This document shows, one piece after another, positions 50,407-59,451 of a DNA stretch of 64,000 bases. Origin of the DNA: JAFLCM01 sp046154665 (GTDB lineage Bacteria > Planctomycetota > Phycisphaerae > Phycisphaerales > UBA1924); assembly GCA_046154665.1 (NCBI GenBank), contig JBJXFG010000002.1:1-64000 (forward strand), read 5' to 3'. The first letter of the stretch is position 1. The number at the start of each line of letters is the position of its first letter. The translations under genes were made by a program, and so were the position numbers. Below the pieces are notes generated by a model. It was not told where the DNA came from, searched no databases, and saw only the letters and a list, made by a program, of their open reading frames with translations.

Positions 50407-53400
50407 TTACTTCGAACGGGCGGGAGCGGTGGCCGAGCCGTCAACCTTGCGGTTGCGACGGCGGGCGTAGGCGAGCCCGGCGAGGGTGGGCACGGCGACG
50501 AGCAGGCCGCCCAGTCCGATCCCGCCGAGGTTCGGCTGAACCTTGGCGGTGCTGAGCGCGACCTGGATGGCAGTCATGTCGGACTCGAGCTTGCTGAGCC
50601 GCGCGTCGCGGCTCTTGAGTTCGAGTTCGAGCTTGGTGTTGAGGCCCTGGATGGCGGCGAGAGTCACGCCGTCGGCGTTCAGCCCGTGGATGACGGTGTC
50701 CTTGTCGCCCAGGCCGAAGGCGGCTTGGAAGTCCTGCGCCATCGGACCCATGTAGAGGGTGTTGTCGTCGTTTTTGTAGTGCCAGGTGGTGATGGGCATC
50801 GACGTGACCTTGTTCAGGACGTCGGTGGTATCAACGGGGGTGAAGTCCTTCTTGCTGTTGCGGTCCGAAGGCGTGAAGAGAACGCCCGAGGAGTTGAAGC
50901 CCGAGGCACCGGAGTTCGACCAGACGATGAGGCCGTCAGAGCCGCTGGTATCCGAGCCGTTTCCGGAGGTGTTGTCGATGGTGACGCGGCCGAGGAAGTA
51001 GCCCGAGCTGCCGTCGGAGTTGGTGGTCTCGCCGTAGACGCCGCCGGCAAGGACGCGGCCGGAGCCGGCGCTGCCGTTGGTGTCGAGGGCGGAGAGGCCT
51101 GAGACACCGCGGTTGCCCTGGCCGAAGACACCCGTGGCGTTGTTGTTCGTGCCGGCGGTCGTGCCGATGACGCCGACGTTCCAGTTGCCGCCCGAGGTGT
51201 TGCTGTTGTGGCCCCAGACGCCGACGCTGGTCTGCGCCCCGACGAAGCCCAACACGCCGACGTTGTTCGCGTTGGCGTTGCCGGCAACGCCTGCGGTGAA
51301 GTTGGGGTCCACACCAACCGCGCTGGGCACGATGGTGCCTACCGGCGGGTTGCCGGAGAAGCCGCCCGCGGCCCGACCCAAGACGCCCATGGTCCGCGTG
51401 GATGCGGTGGCCCCCGTGCTGGCTCCGGTGGCCTGGAAGATGTAGCCCTGGGTCCCGGTGGCGGTGCCGCTGAGCGTTCCGCCGTAGGTCAGCGTGGCGT
51501 TGCCCGAGCCGCCGCCGGCGGCGAAGAGCGTCCACGATGCCGGGCTCACATCAGGTTGGTTGTTAAGGTTGCCCGCGACCAAGCTGCGGTAGGAAGAGCC
51601 GAGGTAGAAGATCGCGTCATTGACGGCGTAGGTGGTGGCGTTGGACCAAGTGCCCTGCCAGCTCACGGCGGGGCCGGTCGGGCCGGCAGGCCCGGTGGCA
51701 CCGGCAGGCCCGGTGGCACCGGCAGGCCCAGTGGCACCGGCAGGCCCAGTGGCACCCGTCGCACCAGCGGGACCAATAGCACCTGTCGCACCCATCGGAC
51801 CCGTTGCACCCATCGGACCGGAAGGCCCGGTCGCGCCCATCGGGCCAGCGGGGCCTTGCGGACCCGCTGCGCCAGTGGCGCCCGTCGCACCGGCCGCACC
51901 AGCGGCACCCGCCGCGCCTTGCGATGCCAGCAGGTCCCAATCGAGCGGGCTCAGGTCGGGCTGCGAGTTGGTGTTTGCCGCCAGCGCGACGTAGGAAGAG
52001 CCGCCGAACTGCACGGCGTCATCGATCGCGTAGGTCGACGCACCGCTCCAGGTGCCGAGCCAGTTCAGACCGGCGGGGCCTTGCGGACCGGTGGGACCAG
52101 CAGCGCCGGCGGGGCCGGTGTTGCCGATCGGGCCTTGCGGGCCGTCGTTGCCGATGGGGCCTTGCGGGCCGACCGCGCCGTCAGCGCCGGTAGGACCAGC
52201 GGGGCCAGTCGCACCAGCGGGGCCGATCGGACCTTGAGCACCCGGAGCGCCGTCAGCACCTGCCGGCCCGGTCAGACCGATCGGGCCTTGCGAGCCGGCG
52301 GGGCCTTGCGGGCCGATCGCGCCGTCAGCACCGGTCGGGCCCGTCAAGCCGATCGGGCCCTGAGGACCGGTCGCGCCCGTCGCACCCATCGGACCCACAG
52401 GCCCGGTCGCACCGGGTGCGCCGTCGTTCCCCGCGGGCCCGGTCAGACCGATCGGGCCTTGCACGCCCGCGGGGCCTTGCGGGCCGATCGCGCCGTCAGC
52501 GCCGGTAGGACCAGTGGCACCCGTCGCGCCGGCGGGGCCTGCGGGCCCGGTCAGACCGATCGGGCCTTGCGGGCCGTCGTTGCCTGCGGGGCCGGTCATG
52601 CCGATCGGGCCTTGCACGCCCGCGGGGCCTTGCGGACCCGTGGCACCATCAGCGCCGGTCGGACCTGCGGGGCCGGTCGCGCCAGCGGCGCCAGCCGGGC
52701 CCATCGGGCCGACAGGGCCAGCCGGGCCGGTCGGGCCGCTCGGCCCCGTGCCCGGCAGCAGCGTCGCCAGGGCCGGCATCGTCTGGGTGCCGGGCAGGAA
52801 CGTGAGCTGGCCGTAGAAGAAGTTGCCGTCGGAGCTGGTGATGTCGCCCGAGACGCCCGACTGCAGGTACGAGTCGGTCACCTGCACGATGCCGGGGGTG
52901 GAGTCCTGCACCGATTGGAGCGAGGCCGAGCGGATCTGGCTGTTGGCGATGTCGATGATCGGGGCGTTGACGGGTGCCGAGGCGGCGGTGGCAAGCACCG
53001 GGCCGAAGATGTCGCTGCTTTTGATCCACGCGCGGCCGTAGCCGTTGGGGCCGTCAGAGACCTGGACAGCGGTGGCGGTCTGCTGCCCGCCGTTGATCGT
53101 GCCGCCGGTGCCCTGGAAGGTGCCCGAGACGATGTTCGCCGCGAGGCCGGGGATGCCCGAGGGCTTGCGGAAGTTGACGTTGTCGAAAATGACGCCCGAG
53201 GAGCCGCCCAGCAGGGTGCTGACCTCGACGGCGTTGTCGGACGCCGGGCCGTTGGCCTCGACGTTGCAGTCGTAGATGTAGACCTGGGTGGGGTTGGCGG
53301 TGCCGGTGACGGTGAGGGCGTCGCCGGAGGTGGAGACGATGTCGAGGCCGCGCATCGAGGCGACGCCGCCGGAGGCGAGGGTGACGGTGCCCTTGATCTC

Positions 53401-56400
53401 GGTCGCGAAGGCGCGGGCGGGCTGCGAAGCGGCGAGGTGGATGCCGCCGAGCAGGGTGATGTTCTCGTTGTACGAGCCGGCGCGGACGAGGATGTTGACG
53501 TCGACCAGCGGGTTGCCGGCGCGATCAAGGTCGGCCTGGTTGATGGCGGCCTGGATGCTGGTGTGGGTGCCGAAGCCGCCGGCGTCCACGATGTAGCGGG
53601 CGGCGTCGATGCCGTCGGTTCCGTTGGTGCCGTTGGTGCCAGCGGGTCCCTGAGGGCCGACTGCGCCGTCGTTCCCAGCGGGGCCTTGCGGTCCCATCGC
53701 GCCCATCGCGCCAGCCGGACCAGCGGGGCCCTGAACGCCCTGCGCGCCCGGAGCACCGTCGTTGCCGGCGGGGCCCTGTGCGCCCATCGCGCCCGCGGGG
53801 CCGGCGGGGCCAATCGGACCAGCGGGGCCGGTCGGGCCGCTGCCGGGCAGCAGCACAGACGTGCCGGGCATGGACTGGCTGGGCAACGACCAGGTGAGCT
53901 GCGAGTAGAACACGACGCCGGTGCCGGTGTCGGTGACGAGCGTGGCGGGGGTGCCGGTCTGGAAGCCGGTGTCACCCAACAGCAGCGAGCCGGTGCCCGA
54001 GGCGACCACGGGCGGGAGGCCGTTGCTGCGGATGACGCTGCCGGCGATGGACGAATCGAGGCCGTTGTGCGACACGACGCCGAAGATGTCGGCGTTATTG
54101 AGGAACACGCGCCCGGCGCTGCCGACGCTGATGGCGGAGTTGTCAAAGCCGGTGCCGAACTGGCGGAAGGTGGTGTCTTGTGCGAAGAGCGTGCCGCCGG
54201 CGACGCTCACGGGCGTGACCGTGCCGGTGGTGGCACGGAAGTTTCCCGCCGTGACGCTGACGTTCGAGCCGCTGCCGGTGTTGCTCATGTCGAGCGCGGC
54301 GGCGTTGTTGCCATAGACGAACGAGTTGTTGAGGAAGAGCTGCTGGAACGACGAGCCGGAGAAATCAAGGCCCGCGAGGCCGGAACCGCCGTTGATGTCG
54401 ACCCCGTTCCACGAGGTGACGCCGCCGGAGGAGAACGAGAGCTGGCCGTTGAGGGTGGCGGCGAAGGAACGATCGGTGACGCTGCCCTGCACGTGGATGC
54501 CCGAGACGAGCGAGACGTTCTCGGAGTACGTCCCGGGGCGGACGATGATGTTCACCTGCGGGCCGCTGTTGCCGTAGCCGTCGAGCACGGCCTGGTTGAT
54601 GGCGGCCTGGATGCTGGTGTGGGTTCCGAAGCCGCCGGGATCGACGATGTAGCGGGCGGCGTCGATGCCGTCGGTGCCGTTGGTTCCATTCGAGCCGGGA
54701 GCGCCCTGCGGGCCGGCGGGGCCCTGAGCACCGTCAGCGCCGTCGTTCCCGGGGATGCCCTGCGGGCCGACGGGGCCGATCGGACCAATCGGGCCTTGAG
54801 CGCCCGGAGCGCCGTCATTGCCGGGGATGCCCTGCGGACCGGCGGGACCTTGAGCACCGTCAGCCCCGTCGTTGCCGGGGATGCCTTGCGGGCCGGCGGG
54901 CCCGATCGGGCCCACCGGGCCCTGAGCTCCGGTAGCGCCGTCATTGCCTGGGACGCCTTGAGGGCCCGCGGGACCTTGCGCGCCGGGAGCGCCGTCATTG
55001 CCGGGGATGCCTTGCGGACCAGCGGGACCTTGCACGCCGGGAGCGCCGTCGTTGCCGGGGATGCCCTGCGGGCCGATCGGGCCTTGCACGCCAGGAGCGC
55101 CGTCGTTGCCGGGGATGCCCTGCGGGCCGATCGGACCTTGCACGCCGGGAGCGCCGTCGTTCCCAGGGAGACCCTGCGGGCCGATCGGGCCCTGCACGCC
55201 GGGAGCGCCGTCGTTGCCGGGAAGGCCCTGAGGGCCAGTAGGGCCGATGGGGCCTGCCGGGCCCTGAGAACCGGGCGCGCCGTCGTTCCCGGGGAAACCC
55301 TGCGGGCCAATCGGACCCTGAGCGCCGTCAGCGCCCGTAGGGCCCTGCGGGCCAATGGGGCCGATGGGACCCTGTGCGCCGTTCGCACCTGCTGGGCCCG
55401 CGGGACCCTGAGCACCGTCCGCGCCAGCCGCACCGGTCGCGCCGATCGGGCCGGCGGGACCGATGGGGCCAGTCGAACCGACGGGGCCTTGCGGGCCGAT
55501 GGGGCCGGTCGCGCCCGTGGCACCGGGGGCACCCGTCGCGCCTGTGGCGCCCGCGGGGCCCTGCGGCCCGACGGTCATCAGCGACAGGCTCACGCGGGCC
55601 GACCCGAGGTTGGTGGTGCCGCTGGCGGTGGTTCGCACCAGCATCTCGAGGAAGTCGCCGGCGTTGAGATTCAGAACGGTGGCGGGGAACAGGGCGTTGT
55701 TGGCGGAGTTGACGGTGTCGGAGACATAGACGGGGACCCCGCCGTTGATCCGGTAGCCGACGGACTTGGTGCCTGACGCGCCGCCGGTGAAGTTGGCGAG
55801 GAAGTTGACCTGGTATCGCCCGGTGCTGGGGATGTTGATGCGGGTGTTGGCGGGGCCGCCGCCGTTGGAAGAGATGGTGATCCCGCCGACGGAGAACAAC
55901 GGCGCGGCGGGGAACGGGACCGGGTTATCGATGACCGCGATCATGTTGGGGACGGGGTTGGCGATGTTGGCCACCGAAGCGGCGATCTCCGGGCCGGGGG
56001 TGCCGGGGACGCCCTGCGGGCCCTGCGGGCCAAGGGGGCCCTGCGGGCCTGCCGCGCCGGCGGGGCCGGCGGGACCCTGCGCGCCGGGGGCGCCGTTGTT
56101 GCCGGCGGGGCCCTGCGCACCGGTCGCGCCGGGAGCTCCGGTCGGGCCCTGCGGCCCCGGGGGGCCGATCGGACCGACGGGGCCGGGGTTGCCGTTCAGC
56201 GCGTAGAGCGCATACGGCGTGGCGGTGAGGAGCTGGCGCGGGTTGAGCGTGGTGTACGGACCGCCGCCGGCGGGGCTGCGGACACTGATCTCGATGTAGC
56301 GTTCCTGGCCGGCGAAGGGCGAGAAGCCGAAGTCGAGCTGGACGGCGAAACGGCCGTTCACCACGCTCACGTTCGTGGCCGAGAGGGTGGGGCCGATCTG

Positions 56401-56601
56401 CGCGCCGCCGGCCTGAAGGTCGAACAGGCGGAACTCGAAATCAGAGAGCGAGTTGACGGGCAGCGAGGCGTTGCGGAGCTCACCCTGATAGGTGAAAACC
56501 GACGTCATCGGAGCACGCGCGTCGGCGCTGTGCGAGGTGATGAGCGCGGAACCGGCGGCGAGCGCCAGCACAATGGCCGACAGGCGAGCGTTTCGGAGCA
56601 T
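50407..56601 (-). CDS. Giant collagen-like surface protein with pectin-lyase folds and S74-type chaperone end
   Basis: 2064 residues from ATG 56601 (GAGGA upstream). Signal peptide about 1-26; head domain (FTYQGELRNASLPVNSLSD) to about 135; collagen G-x-y runs (GPQGPxGxxGxxG) in at least six blocks; a C1q/BclA-like jelly roll about 215-355; two pectin-lyase-type parallel helices starting near 647 and 1003, each opening DGIDAARYIVD.GGFGTHTSI; two chitin-binding CBM5/12-like units near 1510 and 1645 (GTWSxATTYAxxDAxxxxGSSY); a tail-fibre-like region; an S74 intramolecular chaperone (SDRNSKKDFTPVDTTDVLNK, near 1910); a coiled coil; and a C-terminal hydrophobic helix with ARRRNRK. It is probably a long trimeric cell-surface fibre. 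Confidence 0.88.
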   Translation of the reverse strand: MLRNARLSAIVLALAAGSALITSHSADARAPMTSVFTYQGELRNASLPVNSLSDFEFRLFDLQAGGAQIGPTLSATNVSVVNGRFAVQLDFGFSPFAGQERYIEISVRSPAGGGPYTTLNPRQLLTATPYALYALNGNPGPVGPIGPPGPQGPTGAPGATGAQGPAGNNGAPGAQGPAGPAGAAGPQGPLGPQGPQGVPGTPGPEIAASVANIANPVPNMIAVIDNPVPFPAAPLFSVGGITISSNGGGPANTRINIPSTGRYQVNFLANFTGGASGTKSVGYRINGGVPVYVSDTVNSANNALFPATVLNLNAGDFLEMLVRTTASGTTNLGSARVSLSLMTVGPQGPAGATGATGAPGATGATGPIGPQGPVGSTGPIGPAGPIGATGAAGADGAQGPAGPAGANGAQGPIGPIGPQGPTGADGAQGPIGPQGFPGNDGAPGSQGPAGPIGPTGPQGLPGNDGAPGVQGPIGPQGLPGNDGAPGVQGPIGPQGIPGNDGAPGVQGPIGPQGIPGNDGAPGVQGPAGPQGIPGNDGAPGAQGPAGPQGVPGNDGATGAQGPVGPIGPAGPQGIPGNDGADGAQGPAGPQGIPGNDGAPGAQGPIGPIGPVGPQGIPGNDGADGAQGPAGPQGAPGSNGTNGTDGIDAARYIVDPGGFGTHTSIQAAINQAVLDGYGNSGPQVNIIVRPGTYSENVSLVSGIHVQGSVTDRSFAATLNGQLSFSSGGVTSWNGVDINGGSGLAGLDFSGSSFQQLFLNNSFVYGNNAAALDMSNTGSGSNVSVTAGNFRATTGTVTPVSVAGGTLFAQDTTFRQFGTGFDNSAISVGSAGRVFLNNADIFGVVSHNGLDSSIAGSVIRSNGLPPVVASGTGSLLLGDTGFQTGTPATLVTDTGTGVVFYSQLTWSLPSQSMPGTSVLLPGSGPTGPAGPIGPAGPAGAMGAQGPAGNDGAPGAQGVQGPAGPAGAMGAMGPQGPAGNDGAVGPQGPAGTNGTNGTDGIDAARYIVDAGGFGTHTSIQAAINQADLDRAGNPLVDVNILVRAGSYNENITLLGGIHLAASQPARAFATEIKGTVTLASGGVASMRGLDIVSTSGDALTVTGTANPTQVYIYDCNVEANGPASDNAVEVSTLLGGSSGVIFDNVNFRKPSGIPGLAANIVSGTFQGTGGTINGGQQTATAVQVSDGPNGYGRAWIKSSDIFGPVLATAASAPVNAPIIDIANSQIRSASLQSVQDSTPGIVQVTDSYLQSGVSGDITSSDGNFFYGQLTFLPGTQTMPALATLLPGTGPSGPTGPAGPVGPMGPAGAAGATGPAGPTGADGATGPQGPAGVQGPIGMTGPAGNDGPQGPIGLTGPAGPAGATGATGPTGADGAIGPQGPAGVQGPIGLTGPAGNDGAPGATGPVGPMGATGATGPQGPIGLTGPTGADGAIGPQGPAGSQGPIGLTGPAGADGAPGAQGPIGPAGATGPAGPTGADGAVGPQGPIGNDGPQGPIGNTGPAGAAGPTGPQGPAGLNWLGTWSGASTYAIDDAVQFGGSSYVALAANTNSQPDLSPLDWDLLASQGAAGAAGAAGATGATGAAGPQGPAGPMGATGPSGPMGATGPMGATGAIGPAGATGATGPAGATGPAGATGPAGATGPAGPTGPAVSWQGTWSNATTYAVNDAIFYLGSSYRSLVAGNLNNQPDVSPASWTLFAAGGGSGNATLTYGGTLSGTATGTQGYIFQATGASTGATASTRTMGVLGRAAGGFSGNPPVGTIVPSAVGVDPNFTAGVAGNANANNVGVLGFVGAQTSVGVWGHNSNTSGGNWNVGVIGTTAGTNNNATGVFGQGNRGVSGLSALDTNGSAGSGRVLAGGVYGETTNSDGSSGYFLGRVTIDNTSGNGSDTSGSDGLIVWSNSGASGFNSSGVLFTPSDRNSKKDFTPVDTTDVLNKVTSMPITTWHYKNDDNTLYMGPMAQDFQAAFGLGDKDTVIHGLNADGVTLAAIQGLNTKLELELKSRDARLSKLESDMTAIQVALSTAKVQPNLGGIGLGGLLVAVPTLAGLAYARRRNRKVDGSATAPARSK

Positions 56602-56970
56602 CTTTCTCGTCCTCAATCAGGGGGAACGTCGAGCGCGAATCGCCCACGGCAGGGGCCGCAGGCGCAACAACCGCGCGGCGTTTGGTCCGCGCGGGTTATT
56701 CAAGGTACTCCATGTGAAGACGCGGTCAATGGAGAACCGGCTCAAGCCCGCCGATTTCCGGGATTTGATCGAAGTAATCTGTTTACCTGGGCGTTATGGG
56801 GATCGTTCACGGTCCCAAGATTGCAAGTGCGGGACAGGAAACATCCGGGTTTCCACGGTGCCCTCCGCTGATGAGGGGACAACAGCTGACAAGAAGCGAC
56901 TTCGATTGGCCGGGTCGATCGCGGCGGCGCTTTCAGGCGCGGGCTAAGAACCGACGGCTACGCTGGGCGC
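56602..56970. other. Divergent intergenic region before dtd
   Basis: Holds a GC hairpin CCGCGCGG...CCGCGCGG (56671-56694) in the leader of the collagen-like gene. No gene or clear promoter was found. Confidence 0.5.
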
Positions 56971-57411
56971 ATGAAAGCCGTGGTGCAGCGCGTCAGTTCG
57001 GCGAGCGTGACGTGCGAAGGCCGCGAGGTCGGCGCGATCGGGCGCGGCCTGGCCGTGCTGGCGTGTGTGGAAGAGGGGGACACGCCGTCACAGCGGGTGT
57101 GGACGGCGGAGAAGCTCGTTCATCTGCGCGTGTTCCCTGATGACGCCGGGAAGATGAACCTGAGTCTGAAGGACGTGGGCGGGGCGATGCTGCTGGTGTC
57201 GAACTTCACGGTGGCGGGCGATTGCCGGAGTGGTCGGCGGCCCGGGTTTGACCGCGCGATGAAACCGCCGCGGGCGAAAGAGGAGTTTGACCTGCTGGTC
57301 GAGGCGGTGCGGGCGCTGGGGGTGCGTGTCGAGACGGGCGTCTTTGGCGGGGACATGGCGGTGACGATTGTGAATGACGGGCCGGTGACGCTGGTCGTGG
57401 AAGCGCCGTGA
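56971..57411 (+). CDS. dtd: D-aminoacyl-tRNA deacylase
   Basis: 146 residues, the standard DTD length. It removes D-amino acids (and glycine from tRNA-Ala) mischarged onto tRNA. MKAVVQRVSSASV is the classic start; SNFTVAGDCRSGRRPGF corresponds to the SQxTL active-site motif (here SNFTV), and VNDGPVTLVVE to the Gly-cisPro-like NxGPVT motif. The SQ to SN change is noticeable but conservative. No ribosome site is seen before the ATG. Convergent with arsM, stops 11 bp apart. Confidence 0.93.
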   Translation: MKAVVQRVSSASVTCEGREVGAIGRGLAVLACVEEGDTPSQRVWTAEKLVHLRVFPDDAGKMNLSLKDVGGAMLLVSNFTVAGDCRSGRRPGFDRAMKPPRAKEEFDLLVEAVRALGVRVETGVFGGDMAVTIVNDGPVTLVVEAP

Positions 57412-57422
57412 TGCCGCCCGCT

Positions 57423-58400
57423 TCAAGGTGCGCGCCGGGCCGAAACATCAAGGCTGGTCACGAAGTCGCTGGGCCTGGTGCCCGGCGGGAGCGATTGGAC
57501 GATTCGCTGGTAGAGCGGATCGGCCGAGTCGGTCATGGCGTCGATGTAGCCCGGCTTGGAAGTCAGCACGATGTCGGTCAGCCCCGCCGCGGCGATGTCG
57601 GCCCGCATGCGGTCGACGAGCACCGCGCCGGCGATGCAGCCGACCAGCGCCTCGACGTCGGCAGCGACGGATTCGGGCAGCGGCCTGAGTAGCGCCAGGT
57701 CTGAGACGGCGACGCGTCCGCCCGGCTTGAGCACCCGCGCGATCTCGCGCCACACCCGCGACTTGTCGGGCGAGAGGTTGAGCACGCAGTTCGAGATGAC
57801 CACGTCGACGCTGGCATCGGCGACGGGCAGGTGCTCGATCTCGCCGAGCCTGAACTCGACATTTTCGAGCCCCGACGAGTTTCGGTACGCCCCGAGGTTC
57901 CCGCGCGCTTTCGACACCATCTCGGGCGTCATGTCGACGCCGATGACGCGTCCCGAGGGGCCGACGCGCGGTCCGGCGATGAAGCAATCAAAGCCCCCAC
58001 CCGAACCAAGATCGAGCACCACTTCGCCGGCGCGCAACGACGCCAGCGCCGTCGGGTTCCCGCAGGAAAGGCCCATGTTGGCCCCCTCGGGGATCGAAGC
58101 CAACTCGGCGTCGGCGTAGCCCACGGCGGCGGCGACCTGGTCGGGCGAGATGCTGGCGGATCCGCAGCACCCGCCGCCCGGGGCGCAGCAGCCGGAGGAG
58201 GCGGCGCCCCACGACCCCGCACGCGCGATGGCGGCGTAGCCCTGGCGCACCGTGCCGCGGACGGACTCGGCGACGGCTGGTTCGTGCGGGGCGGGCGTGG
58301 CTGAATTGATGGTCGCGCCCGCGGGGGCGGCGCGCCCGCCGCCGCAGCAGGTGTCCGAGCAGCACTGATCCGCGGGGTTCGTCCTGTTCTCGTTCTGCAT
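57423..58400 (-). CDS. arsM: Arsenite S-adenosylmethionine methyltransferase
   Basis: 325 residues from ATG 58400 with AAAGGAG. It methylates arsenite using SAM. SAM motif DLGSGGGFD (130-138). Cysteines at the three conserved ArsM sites: Cys113 in LSCGNP, the Cys in ISNCVLNLSPDK and the Cys in VGCIAGA. The N-terminus carries extra clusters (QCCSDTCCGGG and GCCAPGGGCCG) that could bind metalloid. It is the last gene of arsR-arsC-arsM, four bases after arsC. Both ends are well supported. Confidence 0.94.
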   Translation of the reverse strand: MQNENRTNPADQCCSDTCCGGGRAAPAGATINSATPAPHEPAVAESVRGTVRQGYAAIARAGSWGAASSGCCAPGGGCCGSASISPDQVAAAVGYADAELASIPEGANMGLSCGNPTALASLRAGEVVLDLGSGGGFDCFIAGPRVGPSGRVIGVDMTPEMVSKARGNLGAYRNSSGLENVEFRLGEIEHLPVADASVDVVISNCVLNLSPDKSRVWREIARVLKPGGRVAVSDLALLRPLPESVAADVEALVGCIAGAVLVDRMRADIAAAGLTDIVLTSKPGYIDAMTDSADPLYQRIVQSLPPGTRPSDFVTSLDVSARRAP

Positions 58401-58404
58401 GGTC

Positions 58405-58866
58405 TCACTCCTTTTGGTGAACGCTGTCGTTTAGGGCCTGGGGCAGCGTCTCGATGAACGCTCGGATCTCGTCGCGCACTCGCCGATAGTGGGGCATGGC
58501 TTCGTCGTCGCTGGCGGCGCCGGTCGCGAGGCGGGGCGGGTCGTCGAAGCCGCAATGGACGGTCCGCGCGCCCGGAAGCACCGGGCATGCCTCCCGCGCT
58601 GCATCGCACACCGTGACAACCACGTCCACCCGGGGCACGTCTTCGGGGCGCTTCGAGGTGTGCGATCCGATGTCGACCCCGGCCTCCGCCATCGCGCGAA
58701 CGGCCAGAGGGTTCAACCCGTGCGGGCTGGTGCCGGCGGAATGGGCCTCGACCGACGCGGACTTGAGCGCCCGAGCCCAGCCTTCGGCCATCTGACTGCG
58801 GCAGGAGTTCCCGGTACACAGGAACATGACGCGGAGCCTGGGCTCGTTGGGTTCAGCGTTGGTCAC
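58405..58866 (-). CDS. arsC: Arsenate reductase, thioredoxin-coupled (LMW-PTPase type)
   Basis: 153 residues from a GTG at 58866 with GGGAGG upstream. P-loop CTGNSCRS (Cys17 to Arg23) plus the resolving cysteines Cys87 and Cys94 in VVTVCDAAREAC, the spacing of S. aureus ArsC. It reduces arsenate to arsenite, supplying ArsM. The start overlaps the 3' end of arsR by 14 bases, so it is translationally coupled. The product would be cytoplasmic. No arsenite pump (ArsB/Acr3) is visible here. Confidence 0.93.
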   Translation of the reverse strand: MTNAEPNEPRLRVMFLCTGNSCRSQMAEGWARALKSASVEAHSAGTSPHGLNPLAVRAMAEAGVDIGSHTSKRPEDVPRVDVVVTVCDAAREACPVLPGARTVHCGFDDPPRLATGAASDDEAMPHYRRVRDEIRAFIETLPQALNDSVHQKE

Positions 58867-59332
58867 AGCAGCCTCCCTGGGGTCCGCAAGCGCACGCCCC
58901 GGCGGCGCCGCACGACTCGATCGCCGACGCGAGTGCCCGCAGCAACGCCGAGAGGTGGTCGTAGCGAGCGGCGTAGAAAACCCCGCGCCCCCGCTTCCGG
59001 GCCGACACCGCGCCGCACCGACTCAGCACCTGCAGGTGGCGCGACACCACCGAGAGATCGACGCTGCAGCACTCGGCGATCTCGCCCACCGAGCACGCCC
59101 GCCCGCACTTCATGAGGCACGCCAGCAGGGTGAGGCGCGTGGGATCACCCAGCGCCTTGAACAAGGCCGGATCAAGCAGCCCGTCCACTGGGCCGCAGCA
59201 CCCCGCCGCGGCTTTGGGGGAGGCGGGCACGGGCGATCGAGCGGCGGCTCGCGAGGGCCGACGGCGCGTGGCCGCTCGCCCGGCACCGAGTCCGAGGGCG
59301 GGCGTGGGGCGTGATGGTATTTGTTGCACCAT
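58853..59332 (-). CDS. arsR: ArsR-family arsenic-responsive repressor
   Basis: 159 residues from ATG 59332 (a longer frame upstream runs through the terminator of the neighbour). Winged helix: FKALGDPTRLTLLACLM, then KCGRACSVGEIAECCSVDLS, SVVSRHLQVLSRCGAVSARK. Cys76, Cys80, Cys88 and Cys89 are candidate As(III) ligands in the recognition-helix region. The N-terminal 45 residues are basic and extra to the family. A TTGCAC-N4-GTGCAA palindrome overlaps the start codon and a TATACT box lies 6 bp upstream, so the message may be leaderless and autorepressed. First gene of the ars operon. Confidence 0.9.
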   Translation of the reverse strand: MVQQIPSRPTPALGLGAGRAATRRRPSRAAARSPVPASPKAAAGCCGPVDGLLDPALFKALGDPTRLTLLACLMKCGRACSVGEIAECCSVDLSVVSRHLQVLSRCGAVSARKRGRGVFYAARYDHLSALLRALASAIESCGAAGACACGPQGGCCDQR

Positions 59333-59344
59333 TGTGCAAGTATA
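59324..59344 (-). promoter_or_regulatory. Promoter/operator of the ars operon
   Basis: TATACT at 59339-59344 (- strand) is a good -10 box. The inverted repeat TTGCAC-N4-GTGCAA (59324-59339) overlaps it and the ATG at 59332. With the normal -10 to +1 distance, transcription would begin at the A of the start codon. No clear -35 box. Confidence 0.6.
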
Positions 59345-59377
59345 CACGCGATCAGGGACCGGTCCGGCGCCGCGCCG

Positions 59378-59414
59378 AAAAAAGAAAACGCCCCGGACGA
59401 CGGCGTCCGGGGCG
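59378..59414 (-). terminator. Intrinsic terminator of the PhoX-like gene
   Basis: Stem of 11 bp (59389-59399 with 59404-59414) followed on the - strand by TTTTCTTTTTT. Confidence 0.9.
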
Positions 59415-59451
59415 GCGGGGTTATTCAAGGCGCGATCTCAAAGCCGATCGC

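Noticed and set aside
51208..55776. 1522-residue open frame on the + strand opposite the collagen-like gene
   Set aside because: It mirrors the G-x-y repeat codons of the opposite strand, is Arg/Ala/Gly/Thr-rich without any domain, and has no ribosome site. It is a shadow frame kept open by composition.
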